Shown here in pieces: positions 1-8,369 of a stretch of 64,000 bases of DNA. The stretch is from Ferrimonas aestuarii (GTDB taxonomy: Bacteria > Pseudomonadota > Gammaproteobacteria > Enterobacterales > Shewanellaceae), in NCBI RefSeq assembly GCF_005116665.1, contig NZ_SWCJ01000012.1, forward strand, positions 1 to 64,000. Direction: 5' to 3'. The notes under the pieces are model-generated. The model saw only the letters and a program-made list of their open reading frames with translations, was not told where the DNA came from and ran no database searches. Made by a program: the position numbers and the translations under genes. How positions within the stretch are numbered: position 1 is the first letter of the stretch; each line of letters starts with the position of its first letter.

Positions 1-87
1 TTCTACCTGTTCAACCACAGATAATTTAAAGGCCATTGGGTAATCACGCTGCGAGCGTCTGCGTCGCTTGGGCTCTACCTTTTCCAT
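1..87 (-). CDS. IS3-family OrfA-like transposase, N-terminal fragment
   Basis: Only the first 29 codons are in the window; the frame is open to the edge. It starts MEKVEPKRRRRSQRDYPMAF and carries a run of basic residues followed by an 'F-K-L-S-V-V-E-Q-V-E' stretch, which resembles the start of the helix-turn-helix of IS3-family OrfA proteins. The ATG at 87-85 has a GGAG Shine-Dalgarno eight bases upstream. OrfA would bind the terminal repeats and, in this family, be joined to a DDE OrfB by frameshifting. Neither can be checked here. Confidence 0.55.
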   Translation of the reverse strand, partial: MEKVEPKRRRRSQRDYPMAFKLSVVEQVE

Positions 88-132
88 AATAGGTCTCCAA
101 TGTGTAAACCTATTTCAGGACGGGTCAGCTCA
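1..132 (-). mobile_element. end of an IS3-family-like insertion sequence (partial)
   Basis: This is the 5' end of an insertion sequence that continues past the left edge of the window. The leftward reading starts with TGAGCTGACCC at 132, then a Shine-Dalgarno GGAG and an OrfA-type reading frame. The outer end abuts the T-run of the terminator belonging to the neighbouring M9 lipoprotein gene. The IS family is inferred from the OrfA-like N-terminus. The exact end at 132 is a guess, because the other end and the target duplication are not visible. Confidence 0.5.
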
Positions 133-133
133 A

Positions 134-170
134 TAAAAAAAGCCCCCATCTGATTCAGTGGGGGCTTTTT
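134..170 (-). terminator. rho-independent terminator of the M9 lipoprotein gene
   Basis: A 10-bp GC-rich stem (AAGCCCCCA / TGGGGGCTT) with a loop of about ten bases is followed on the minus strand by a long T-run (plus-strand A-run at 134-141). There is also a T-run on the plus side, so it could work in both directions. It lies just past the stop codon of the leftward gene at 179. Confidence 0.85.
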
Positions 171-178
171 GTTTCTTT

Positions 179-2869
179 CTACTGAATGGCTGGCCGTTTG
201 CCCCGCTGTGGTTTGGATGGTGCGCTCACAGTGGAGTGAACTTTGCCATTGATCGCTGCTGGGGCAAGGTTGGATAACCACTGCTGCCATTTTTGCTCAT
301 GGCTATCGGCAAGCGCCGCAAGCTGCACTTGATAGGCAGCCCAGTCACCAACACGAAGATCCGCGGCAAGGGAGAGCAGTGCCGGCTTGTCCTGCTCATA
401 CAGGAAGCGTATGCCCAGATAGCCCCAACGATACACCTGGGTTGAGCCTGAATCATAGGTGGTGGCAAACAGTTGACTCAATGTCAGAGTGTCACCGGAG
501 GCCAGCGCCACGGCGTCAGGGTTGTTGTTGAGCAGTGAGATGTACTCAGCTAACCCTTCTGCCCAGAACACAAACCCTTCACCGCTGCGAAAACCACCAT
601 ATTTGATGAAGCGACCGTCGAGGTAGTGCACGTACTCGTGGCTGAGATTCCAGATCAGGATGTCGTCGGTCCAAGTGGCTTCGTGCGCATAGAAACTGGC
701 CTGATTGTCCATGTCACTTGGGTCGCCTTCAATATAGATGCCGCCGTTATCGGTATTGATGTTAAACAGCACGCCGCCCCATTGGTCGTAGTCATCGTAG
801 CTGTCAAATACCACGACTCTGAGCGCATCGTTGTAATCGTCGGCAACCGGCTCCTCATCCGTTTCCATCATGGTGTGGAAGCGAGTCTCCTCTTCGGCCA
901 ACTCGCCGCAAGCCGAGGCCAATTCGTCATCGGTCAGTTGCTGGGCGCGAATGACAACGCTGTCTGAGCAGGCGTGTTGGATGGGCAATATGTCTTCCAC
1001 CGTTGGCGGTAGGGCACACACCTCGGCAAATTCGCTGGTACATAGGGCATCGCCTCGGCCACCGCTATTTTGCAGATACTCGTAGAAGTAGCCTTTGACC
1101 ACCTCGCTGTAGCTGTGGTCTAAGTGTGCTTGGACAATCTCAACCGCGCTTTGATCCAGAGACGCTTGGGCTTCGGTATCGGTGTCGTCGATGCCATCGG
1201 CACCGCCGTTGTAGAGCCAGTATTGCTTGCGCAGGACGTTCAGCCCATGCCAGACCGGCCATGGCTCGCCACCTTCAACCGCAGCGTTGCTGGCGGCAAA
1301 GCTCAGCATGGTTTGTTGCAATGCACTGTCTTGTAGAACGTCTTCACGGAGGGTGGCCGACCACCAGCCATCGTTACTGGACTCGGTATAGCTGCGCATG
1401 ACGCTGTAGATGCTGTAGCCGTAGTTGGCATAGGCGTAGGGGTCTTGCAGTTGAGTAAAGTGATCAAATAGGGCGCTCAGTACCAGATTGTGAGGAGGAA
1501 GCATGCCGCGCTTTCCCAGCTCCCAAGTGTAGTGATAGAGGGCATTGGAGTAGCCTTCCTGAATGGTACCGGCGGGGGCGAATCGGCTTAGGAAATCGCT
1601 CATCTGAGCCACGGCCAGCAGCGCGTGGTGGGCCGACAGCAACTCAGCCTCGCTAAGCGCGTTGTAGCGCTCGGTAAAAGTGATGTAATACAGCAGCTTA
1701 TCAAGGCGAGGATCGCCAATGTCATCCTGCTGCGCTAGGTAGTGGATGGCATCAAAAACGCCCTGCATGCGGCCGTTTTGATTCAAGCTGCCCCATTGAC
1801 TGCTGTCAGACTCTAGGACTTCTAGGGTTCCGACAACAAAGTCGCTGTCGCTGCCATAGGCCGCCTCTGGCAGTAGCGGCATCTGCGGCACTTCTGCGTT
1901 GCTGGTTGGGTTGAAACAGACGTCGGTAAACGTGGTAAAACACAGCTGTCCTCGACCACCGGTATTGGCCAGATACTCGCGGACGATCTTGGCTGTCGCC
2001 TGTTCAAAATCGCTGCCTTGATGGGCTGTTACAACCGCACTCATGTCGGCGTCCAGCTGAGCTTGGGCGTCGGCGTTGGTCTCCTCAATGCCTGCTGAGC
2101 CCTGATAATGAAGCCAATACTGTTTGCGAAGGGTGTCGATAACCCACCAGGCCGGCCAGGTATCGCCCTCAATGATGGCGTTACTGTGACTTCCGAAGGT
2201 CAGCATGGCTTGATGGAGGTCTGCATCAGCCAGCAGCGCCTCTCGCAGCTGTGCGTCGAAGTACGCGTCGTGACCAACCTGGTTCAGGGTCTGCAGTAGT
2301 CGATACACGACGTAATCGTATCGCTCATTGGTATAGAGCTGATCCAGCTCGACAAATTGATTGAGCATCTTTTCCAAGACCGCTGCGTGCAGGCTAAAGT
2401 CTTGACTCATCGTCGTGGTGGTGAGATAGCTTTTAAGGGCATCTAAGTAGGCTTCTTGGACCGAACCGGCGGGCGCATCAGGGCCGTGGAAGTTGTCCAT
2501 GGCCGTGATCGCCAACAGTGCTTGGCTGAGCGCCTTAGTTGATGGTTCGCTGCGTTCGGCCTGTGGGGCATAGGTGAGGTATTGCAGCAGCGGCAGCAGG
2601 CGCTCATCGTCAATATCGCTCAGCTCAGCGATCTGAGCCAGCCCGTCGCTTACGGCATCAATGCGGCCGCTATGCTCAAAGTCATCACTTTGCCACTGTT
2701 CGCTGTCGGTATCGACAACGCCTTGGGCCAACTCCGTTAAGGTAACACTTGGGGTAACCACCGCCGGAGGCGGCGTGCTGCCGCTGCTGTCATCGCTGCC
2801 ACAGCCGCCAAGTAACAGCGCTAAGGCAACGGGCAGGGCTGCTCGCTGAAAACGATTGCATGTTGTCAT
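179..2869 (-). CDS. M9-family (collagenase-like) zinc metallopeptidase, lipoprotein
   Basis: 896-residue secreted lipoprotein. Residues 1-23 are a lipoprotein signal ending in the lipobox LLGGC. Two related all-helical repeats follow (about 40-320 and 345-620; each has a 'W-P-x-W...L-R-K-Q-Y-W-L' block), as in the activator region of Vibrio-type M9 collagenases. The catalytic domain has H-E-Y-V-H-Y-L-D-G at 744-752 (DNA 626-640 for HEYVH) and the downstream W-A-E-G-L-A-E-Y (about 770), which supplies the third zinc ligand. Members of M9 cut collagen or related extracellular protein. The C-terminal PKD/collagen-binding domains of long collagenases are absent, so soluble peptides or a different protein may be the substrate. 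A degenerate paralogue lies at 8370-11102. Confidence 0.85.
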   Translation of the reverse strand: MTTCNRFQRAALPVALALLLGGCGSDDSSGSTPPPAVVTPSVTLTELAQGVVDTDSEQWQSDDFEHSGRIDAVSDGLAQIAELSDIDDERLLPLLQYLTYAPQAERSEPSTKALSQALLAITAMDNFHGPDAPAGSVQEAYLDALKSYLTTTTMSQDFSLHAAVLEKMLNQFVELDQLYTNERYDYVVYRLLQTLNQVGHDAYFDAQLREALLADADLHQAMLTFGSHSNAIIEGDTWPAWWVIDTLRKQYWLHYQGSAGIEETNADAQAQLDADMSAVVTAHQGSDFEQATAKIVREYLANTGGRGQLCFTTFTDVCFNPTSNAEVPQMPLLPEAAYGSDSDFVVGTLEVLESDSSQWGSLNQNGRMQGVFDAIHYLAQQDDIGDPRLDKLLYYITFTERYNALSEAELLSAHHALLAVAQMSDFLSRFAPAGTIQEGYSNALYHYTWELGKRGMLPPHNLVLSALFDHFTQLQDPYAYANYGYSIYSVMRSYTESSNDGWWSATLREDVLQDSALQQTMLSFAASNAAVEGGEPWPVWHGLNVLRKQYWLYNGGADGIDDTDTEAQASLDQSAVEIVQAHLDHSYSEVVKGYFYEYLQNSGGRGDALCTSEFAEVCALPPTVEDILPIQHACSDSVVIRAQQLTDDELASACGELAEEETRFHTMMETDEEPVADDYNDALRVVVFDSYDDYDQWGGVLFNINTDNGGIYIEGDPSDMDNQASFYAHEATWTDDILIWNLSHEYVHYLDGRFIKYGGFRSGEGFVFWAEGLAEYISLLNNNPDAVALASGDTLTLSQLFATTYDSGSTQVYRWGYLGIRFLYEQDKPALLSLAADLRVGDWAAYQVQLAALADSHEQKWQQWLSNLAPAAINGKVHSTVSAPSKPQRGKRPAIQ

Positions 2870-2974
2870 GAAACTTCCTTGTTGATTGTGTTGTTGTTTT
2901 ATTCGTCAAACAACTTCTCATAACAAAAATGCAACATCAATACTTTATACAATATTCATTTTGTGTTTTGAGCC

Positions 2975-4105
2975 TCATTCAAGATACCAGTACCCCAGGT
3001 TTACGTATTCCGTCAGCCACTCGCGCAGCTCTGGGTTGGCGAACACCAACAGGGCTTGCTCTGGGGTGATCTCGCGCTGTTTAGCAAGGAGCTCAGCCCC
3101 GTCTCGTGATGCTTTGGACAGTTTATGCATATCTCCATCCACAAACAGGGCGTCGGCGGCGGGACTCAGCAGGCATTTAAGCCCGCCGATTCGATGCAGA
3201 TGATGACCTTCATCAAATAACCTCAGCAGGTCGTCAGTTTGATAGGGGAGCTCAGGTGGCTGCAGTGCCAGTTCGAAGCGATTCTGGCTAAGCTGTTGGC
3301 CCATCAGGCTGCTCATCATCTGCTCATTATCCATGGCCGCTTGCATCAGTTCACGCATCTGCGCGAGGTGATCCTTTGAGAGTTGATGTGCTTCGGTGCC
3401 CAGCTGATGACGAGTTTCTAGTCGCTGCTGCCCAAGATTATGCTCCAGTAGGTGATCGGCGAGATGGCTTAAGAGCTCTTGCTGGCTAGGGCTGCGAAAG
3501 CCCACCGAATAAGACTGAGACTCGGTAAGGGTTTGGCCGCAGTGAGGGTAGCCTTTGGGAATGTAGAGCAGATCTCCAGGGCTCATCTCCACATCGATGA
3601 TCGGGGTGAAGTCATTAACCAGATCCAAACCGGATTCGGTGTTACGGCTTTGGTTACTGAGCTTATCGCCCACTTGCCAGCGACGCCTGCCACTGCCCTG
3701 AATAATGAATACGTCGTAATTGTCGATGTGAGGGCCGACGCCACCGCCGATGGTGGCGAAACTTGCCATCAGATCATCAAATCGCCACTGGGGCAGAAAG
3801 TCAAAGCAATCCGCCAGTGCTTGAGCGTCAGGGACGAAGTGGTTGCAGGCTTGAAGCAGCAGCTGCCAGTTTTGGTCACCGAAAGGCTCAAAGTCTGAGA
3901 CCGGGCCGGGAACGACTCGCCAATCGCCGTTTTCACTGACAATCACTCGGCTGCTGGCTTCGGGTTCCAGCGCCAGGCCTGCCAGTTCATCTGGGGTAAT
4001 GGGGTCGATAAAATCGCTGAATGCGTTTGCCACAAACAGCGGCTGTTGCTGCCAATGCTGTTTTAGGAATTGTTGGCTATCGAGATTGAGATGGTAGTGG
4101 GCCAT
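2975..4105 (-). CDS. roxA: ribosomal protein uL16 arginine 3-hydroxylase (JmjC/cupin oxygenase)
   Basis: 376 residues, close to the usual YcfD/RoxA length. This Fe(II)/2-oxoglutarate oxygenase hydroxylates an arginine of ribosomal protein uL16. The iron-binding H-x-D is in G-P-H-I-D-N-Y-D (about 125-132) and the distal histidine in Y-P-H-C-G-Q-T (about 187). A winged-helix-like C-terminal part follows. In E. coli roxA (ycfD) also lies near purB and mnmA, but here an RND operon and two M9-type genes are interposed. The Shine-Dalgarno GGAG lies in the 3' arm of a perfect hairpin directly upstream, which suggests translational control or sharing of a terminator. Confidence 0.9.
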   Translation of the reverse strand: MAHYHLNLDSQQFLKQHWQQQPLFVANAFSDFIDPITPDELAGLALEPEASSRVIVSENGDWRVVPGPVSDFEPFGDQNWQLLLQACNHFVPDAQALADCFDFLPQWRFDDLMASFATIGGGVGPHIDNYDVFIIQGSGRRRWQVGDKLSNQSRNTESGLDLVNDFTPIIDVEMSPGDLLYIPKGYPHCGQTLTESQSYSVGFRSPSQQELLSHLADHLLEHNLGQQRLETRHQLGTEAHQLSKDHLAQMRELMQAAMDNEQMMSSLMGQQLSQNRFELALQPPELPYQTDDLLRLFDEGHHLHRIGGLKCLLSPAADALFVDGDMHKLSKASRDGAELLAKQREITPEQALLVFANPELREWLTEYVNLGYWYLE

Positions 4106-4108
4106 GAA

Positions 4109-4140
4109 ACACTCCGGAGTCCGTTCGGGCTCCGGAGTGT
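4109..4140 (-). promoter_or_regulatory. perfect 11-bp hairpin covering the roxA ribosome binding site
   Basis: The arms ACACTCCGGAG (4109-4119) and CTCCGGAGTGT (4130-4140) are exact inverted repeats around a 10-base loop. It sits between the stop of the RND permease gene (4147) and the roxA start (4105). On the minus strand the GGAG of roxA, six bases before its ATG, is part of the 3' arm. Only TTTC follows the stem, so it is a poor intrinsic terminator. It may be an attenuator, a translational sequestrator or a processed 3' end. Confidence 0.6.
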
Positions 4141-4146
4141 ATCGGT

Positions 4147-7100
4147 TTACGCCTTAATTTTGAAGAACGCGGCGTACAGGACCGGCACCATCACCAGCGT
4201 CAGCAGGGTAGCGAAGCTCAAGCCTCCCACCAGCACCACCGCCATGGAGCGGAAGAAGGCATCAAAGTAGAGCGGAATCACCCCAAGAACGGTGGTCAGC
4301 GCTCCCATCATTACTGGGCGAACTCGGCTGGCGGAGGCGTCGACTACGGCATTGAACGGCGGTTTGCCGTCGGCTATCTCAAGATCAATCTGATCCACCA
4401 ATACAATGGCGTTTTTGATCAGCAGGCCGGAGAGGGACAGCAGCCCCAAGATCCCCATGAACTCCATTGGCGTCCGTGTTAACAGCAAGCCTGCGACCAC
4501 ACCAATCAGTGCCAGTGGCACCACCAACCAGATGATCACCGGCTGACGAACCTGACCAAACAGGATAAATACCACCAAAACCATGGCTAAGATGCCAAGA
4601 GGAATGGTCGAGGCCAGATCGTCATTAGACTCTTTGGCGTTGCCGTACTCCCCGTCCCACTCAAGGGTGTAACCGTCAGGTAGTTCGATGGCTTCGACGC
4701 CAGGACGAATCCGCGCCAGTAGCTCAGAAGCAAGCTCCGTTGGCAGCGGATCGCTTTGGGCTTTGATGGTCCAAAGGCGATCTTCTCGACGTAGCTGGCC
4801 ATCGCGCCAGATGGTTCGAAAACCATCGGTGATCTGGGTGATGGGGACGGTCTTGCCACTGGCAGAACTCAGCACCTGAATGTTGCGGATCTCATCGATA
4901 CCAACTCGCTCGGCGGCGGGAGCTCGGGCGATGATTGGCAGCAGGTCGTCCCGCTCTCGATAGACACCAATTTGTCGGCCGGAGTAGTTGGTCTGCAGCG
5001 CGGCTGCCAGATCCTCTCGGTTGATGCCTGCTCGGCGAGCTTCCGATTCGGAATAGATAGGTTCGATTACGCTCACCGGTTGGCGCCAGTCATCTTGAAT
5101 TGAGATGGCTCGGCCATCGGCAATCATCACCGCTTTGGCTTTGTCAGCCAGTACTCGGAGTACCTGTGGGTCTGGCCCTTTGAAGGTGGCTTCAATTTTG
5201 GAACCGCCTCCGGGGCCTAACATAAAGCGCCACACCTTAGCCTGCGCATTGGGGAAGGTCTGATCGATGTGGTTCTGAATCAGCGGGATTAAGGCATCCG
5301 ATTGACGATAATCCTCTAGCCGGATAAGCAGCTGGCCATAGGCACTGTTGGCTGACTCCGGGGCGTACACCAACATGTAGCGTTGCCCCCCAGCGCCAAT
5401 GGTGGCGTTAACGTGTTTTACCCCTTGCTGCTGCAGGACAAATTTCTCCAGCTGAACTAGGTCGCTGTAGGTACGTTCGATGTCTGTCCCTTGAGGCAGC
5501 CAGTAATCCACCACCATCTGCGGCGTGGTGGAAGCGGGGAAAAAGCCCGATTGCACAAAGCGAAACCCCCAAACCGACAGCGCAAACAGACCAACAACCC
5601 CGGCCAATACCAAGGTTCGCATCGAGAGCGCCTTGGTTAACATGCCGCGATAAGCGCGAATCAGGGGTGAGGGTTTGGTGTCATCCTCGGTAGAGGCTTG
5701 CTCTTTAAACAGCCAATGGCAAAACAGTGGCGTTAGGGTGAGGGCGAATAGCCAACTGTAAAGCAAGGAGATCAAAATTACCCAGAACAGGTGACCGGTG
5801 TACTCGGCGGTGTCCCCTGGGGCAAAGCCGATGGGAGCAAAGGCGATGATGCCTACCAAGGTGCCACCGAGCAGAGGCCATTGAGTTTGCGAAACCACTT
5901 GCTTCGCGATAGCCAGCTTGCCAAGGCCGCGTTTAACACCGACCAGAATGCCCTCGGTGACCACGATGGCGTTGTCCACCATCATCCCAAGGGCGATGAT
6001 CAGCGCGCCTAAGGAGATGCGGTGCATGGGGATGTCACTGATCTGCATGGTGGCCAGCGTGGCCGCAATGGTCAGCAGTAAGATGGCACCGATGACGCTG
6101 GCGGATTGAATGCCCATGAACAGCAGCAGCGTCACGACAACAATGACCAGAGCGGCCACTACATTAGCGACAAAGTTCTGAACGGAGAGTTCCACCTCTT
6201 GGCCTTGATGGTAGTACTGGTTGACGCTAATGCCCCATGGGCGGCGGCTTTCTGACTCGGCCAGTTTGGCGTCTATGCCTTTGCCCACCTTGACGATGTT
6301 ACTGCCTTGAACCCCGGAAACGCCCAAAGCGATGGCAGCTTGACCATCGAATCGGTAGCTGTGTTCTCGGGGCTCTTGGTAGCCACGCCATACATTGGCG
6401 ATGTCTTTTAAGTAGATAACTCGGCCATCACCACTGCTGGATACCTGCAGGTTTTTGATGCTATCGACACTGCCTAAGCCGCCACTGGGATTGATGGTGA
6501 CTCGTAAGTCGCCGATGAGCACGTCACCGGCACTGGCAACGGTATTTTGGCTCTTTAGAATGCTGTAGATGTTATTGATTGACACCCCTAACGCACTGGC
6601 GTGGGCGCGAGAGATCTCAACGTAGATCGCTTCAGTTTGTTCGCCATCGAGCTCGACCTTGCCAACGCCGTCTACTTGCAGCAACTCATTTTGCAGGGTT
6701 TTTGCGTAGCGCCGCAGCTCCGCGGGAGAAAAACCAGGCCCGGTGATCAGATAATAAAGGCCATAAACGTCGCCAAAGTCATCGACCACGATGGAGGTCT
6801 GAGTGCCCGGTGGCAGCTGATACTGAGCGTCGGAGACCTTGTTTCTCAACTTGGTCCATACCAGTTGCAGGTCGCCTTTGGTTTTGGAAAACTCGTATTT
6901 GATCTTAACGCTAATTTCCGATTTGCCATCGGAGGAGATCGACTCCAGTTCATCCACCTCCTGCATGCCCTGAATGGCTCGCTCTAGGGGCTCGGTTACC
7001 TCCTCGGCCACTTCCATCGGACTGGCACCAGGATAGTAAGTGATCACCGGCGCTTCGCGAATGGTAAAGTCCGGATCTTCGAGCCGCGGCATGCCCTGAT

Positions 7101-7194
7101 AGGCGTTCCAGCCGCCAAATAGCATTAGGGCGATGGCGATGATGCTCAGCAGTTGGTTCTTAATGCTGAACTCCGCGAGATTTACTCCTGCCAT
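4147..7194 (-). CDS. RND multidrug efflux permease (AcrB/HAE-type)
   Basis: 1015-residue inner-membrane proton/drug antiporter with the RND plan: a first TM (about 12-30), a large periplasmic loop, a TM cluster (about 335-540), a second large loop, and a TM cluster at the end (about 850-1010). The proton-relay helix reads G-M-M-V-D-N-A-I-V-V, with Asp407 at the AcrB D407 position but Asn408 where AcrB has Asp. The partner lysine is in G-L-L-I-K-N-A-I (Lys927). It is the second gene of an operon, overlapping the adaptor gene by 13 bases. No outer-membrane factor or regulator is adjacent, so a TolC-like protein encoded elsewhere is presumably used. The substrate cannot be told. Confidence 0.9.
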   Translation of the reverse strand: MAGVNLAEFSIKNQLLSIIAIALMLFGGWNAYQGMPRLEDPDFTIREAPVITYYPGASPMEVAEEVTEPLERAIQGMQEVDELESISSDGKSEISVKIKYEFSKTKGDLQLVWTKLRNKVSDAQYQLPPGTQTSIVVDDFGDVYGLYYLITGPGFSPAELRRYAKTLQNELLQVDGVGKVELDGEQTEAIYVEISRAHASALGVSINNIYSILKSQNTVASAGDVLIGDLRVTINPSGGLGSVDSIKNLQVSSSGDGRVIYLKDIANVWRGYQEPREHSYRFDGQAAIALGVSGVQGSNIVKVGKGIDAKLAESESRRPWGISVNQYYHQGQEVELSVQNFVANVVAALVIVVVTLLLFMGIQSASVIGAILLLTIAATLATMQISDIPMHRISLGALIIALGMMVDNAIVVTEGILVGVKRGLGKLAIAKQVVSQTQWPLLGGTLVGIIAFAPIGFAPGDTAEYTGHLFWVILISLLYSWLFALTLTPLFCHWLFKEQASTEDDTKPSPLIRAYRGMLTKALSMRTLVLAGVVGLFALSVWGFRFVQSGFFPASTTPQMVVDYWLPQGTDIERTYSDLVQLEKFVLQQQGVKHVNATIGAGGQRYMLVYAPESANSAYGQLLIRLEDYRQSDALIPLIQNHIDQTFPNAQAKVWRFMLGPGGGSKIEATFKGPDPQVLRVLADKAKAVMIADGRAISIQDDWRQPVSVIEPIYSESEARRAGINREDLAAALQTNYSGRQIGVYRERDDLLPIIARAPAAERVGIDEIRNIQVLSSASGKTVPITQITDGFRTIWRDGQLRREDRLWTIKAQSDPLPTELASELLARIRPGVEAIELPDGYTLEWDGEYGNAKESNDDLASTIPLGILAMVLVVFILFGQVRQPVIIWLVVPLALIGVVAGLLLTRTPMEFMGILGLLSLSGLLIKNAIVLVDQIDLEIADGKPPFNAVVDASASRVRPVMMGALTTVLGVIPLYFDAFFRSMAVVLVGGLSFATLLTLVMVPVLYAAFFKIKA

Positions 7195-8219
7195 GGGCGA
7201 ACCTCCAGCCCTTCACTGAGGTAGGCACCGCCGGCAGCGACGATGACGTCACCACTGTTCAGCCCCGATTCCACTGAAAGCTGGTCGCCGATGCCATCCT
7301 TCACCACTACATCTCGACGGCTGACGGTATTGCTCTGGGGATCAAATAACCAGACAAACCGCTGGTCTCCCTGACTTTGAATGGCCGCTAGAGGCACCTG
7401 AAGCAGAGATTGCTCCCCTGGTAGCGGCGTCACCTCAATGGTGGCCAACATCCCCGGCAGAATGATCTTGTCCTCTGGCGGAGTAAACACCATGGTAATG
7501 GGATAGGTTTGGGAGCTGAGATCGGCAATCAACTCCAGCTCTTTGAAGGTGGTTGGCAGGCGAACGCCGGGGTCATTATTTAGGATAAGTTCCACCAGCG
7601 GCTCCTGATCGCTGCGAATTAGACGTGATGGCACATCAAAGGTCACTTCCAGCTCGTCGGTGGCGATGATGGTGGTGATCGCTTGTCCGGCGGTGATGCT
7701 TTGCAATCGGGTTACCGGCACCTGGGCCACCATGGCATCAAAGGGGGAGGTGAGAACGCTGTCTGAAAGGGCTTTTTCCGCGATGCCCAACTGGGCTTTG
7801 GCGATGTCGCGGGCTGATCGTTGTTTGGTAAGGTCGCTCTGGGAGATCAGCCCCTTATCGGCTACCTTTGCGAGGCGCTGGTATTCCCGTTCGGCGTTTT
7901 CATATTCGGCTTTGGCGGATGCCAACTGGTTGGAGAAATCGCGCTGATCCAGTTTCGCCAGCACGTCGCCCTGTTTGATCTCCTGCGCGGTTTTTATGTT
8001 GAGCTCCTGCAGCAATCCACTGACCTGAAAGCTCAGTTCGGCCTCTTTGGATGCGGCAATAACCGCGGGGTAGCGATGGGTTTGTTCGCTGGATTCATTG
8101 CTGACAGTGAACAGCTTTACCGGCCGGATGGCGTTGCTGCTCTCCGGCTCTAAAGGGGCATCACAGCCAAAGAGAGTAAAGGCCAAAGGCAGTAGCCAGG
8201 CGAGGCGACGGACAGACAT
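7182..8219 (-). CDS. RND efflux periplasmic adaptor (membrane fusion protein), lipoprotein
   Basis: 345 residues. A signal peptide ends in a lipobox, L-F-G-C at about residue 19. Then come a lipoyl-type half motif with the barrel-sandwich start 'A-E-L-S-F-Q-V-S-G-L-L', a short alpha-hairpin (about 95-150, Q/K/E/A-rich), and beta-barrel and membrane-proximal domains. This is the HlyD/AcrA adaptor layout and it would link the permease just downstream to an outer-membrane channel. The two genes overlap, indicating coupled translation. The promoter region upstream has a TATAAT at 8246-8241 on the minus strand next to a GTTAACTTGAAG sequence. Confidence 0.9.
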   Translation of the reverse strand: MSVRRLAWLLPLAFTLFGCDAPLEPESSNAIRPVKLFTVSNESSEQTHRYPAVIAASKEAELSFQVSGLLQELNIKTAQEIKQGDVLAKLDQRDFSNQLASAKAEYENAEREYQRLAKVADKGLISQSDLTKQRSARDIAKAQLGIAEKALSDSVLTSPFDAMVAQVPVTRLQSITAGQAITTIIATDELEVTFDVPSRLIRSDQEPLVELILNNDPGVRLPTTFKELELIADLSSQTYPITMVFTPPEDKIILPGMLATIEVTPLPGEQSLLQVPLAAIQSQGDQRFVWLFDPQSNTVSRRDVVVKDGIGDQLSVESGLNSGDVIVAAGGAYLSEGLEVRPWQE

Positions 8220-8311
8220 AACAACGCATCCTTAAGTTGAATTATAAGGTTAACTTGAAGTGTTTTTATCGTAAAAACAACAGTGTATGCATCTAGTCTG
8301 AAAAAAATGTC

Positions 8312-8337
8312 AAAAAAAGGGCTGCATAACGCAGCCC
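8312..8337 (-). terminator. rho-independent terminator of the M9-like lipoprotein gene
   Basis: A perfect 7-bp stem, GGGCTGC / GCAGCCC, with loop ATAAC is followed on the minus strand by seven T. It lies about 30 bases past the stop of the leftward gene at 8370, and separates it from the RND operon. Confidence 0.85.
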
Positions 8338-8369
8338 ATTAGTTCTGTGCCTATTATTTATTATCTTTG

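Noticed and set aside
8241..8263. SoxR-box-like sequence (GGTTAACTTGAAG) at the RND operon promoter
   Set aside because: Only 13 of 18 positions fit the SoxR consensus, there is no good -35 element at the needed distance and no soxR gene nearby.
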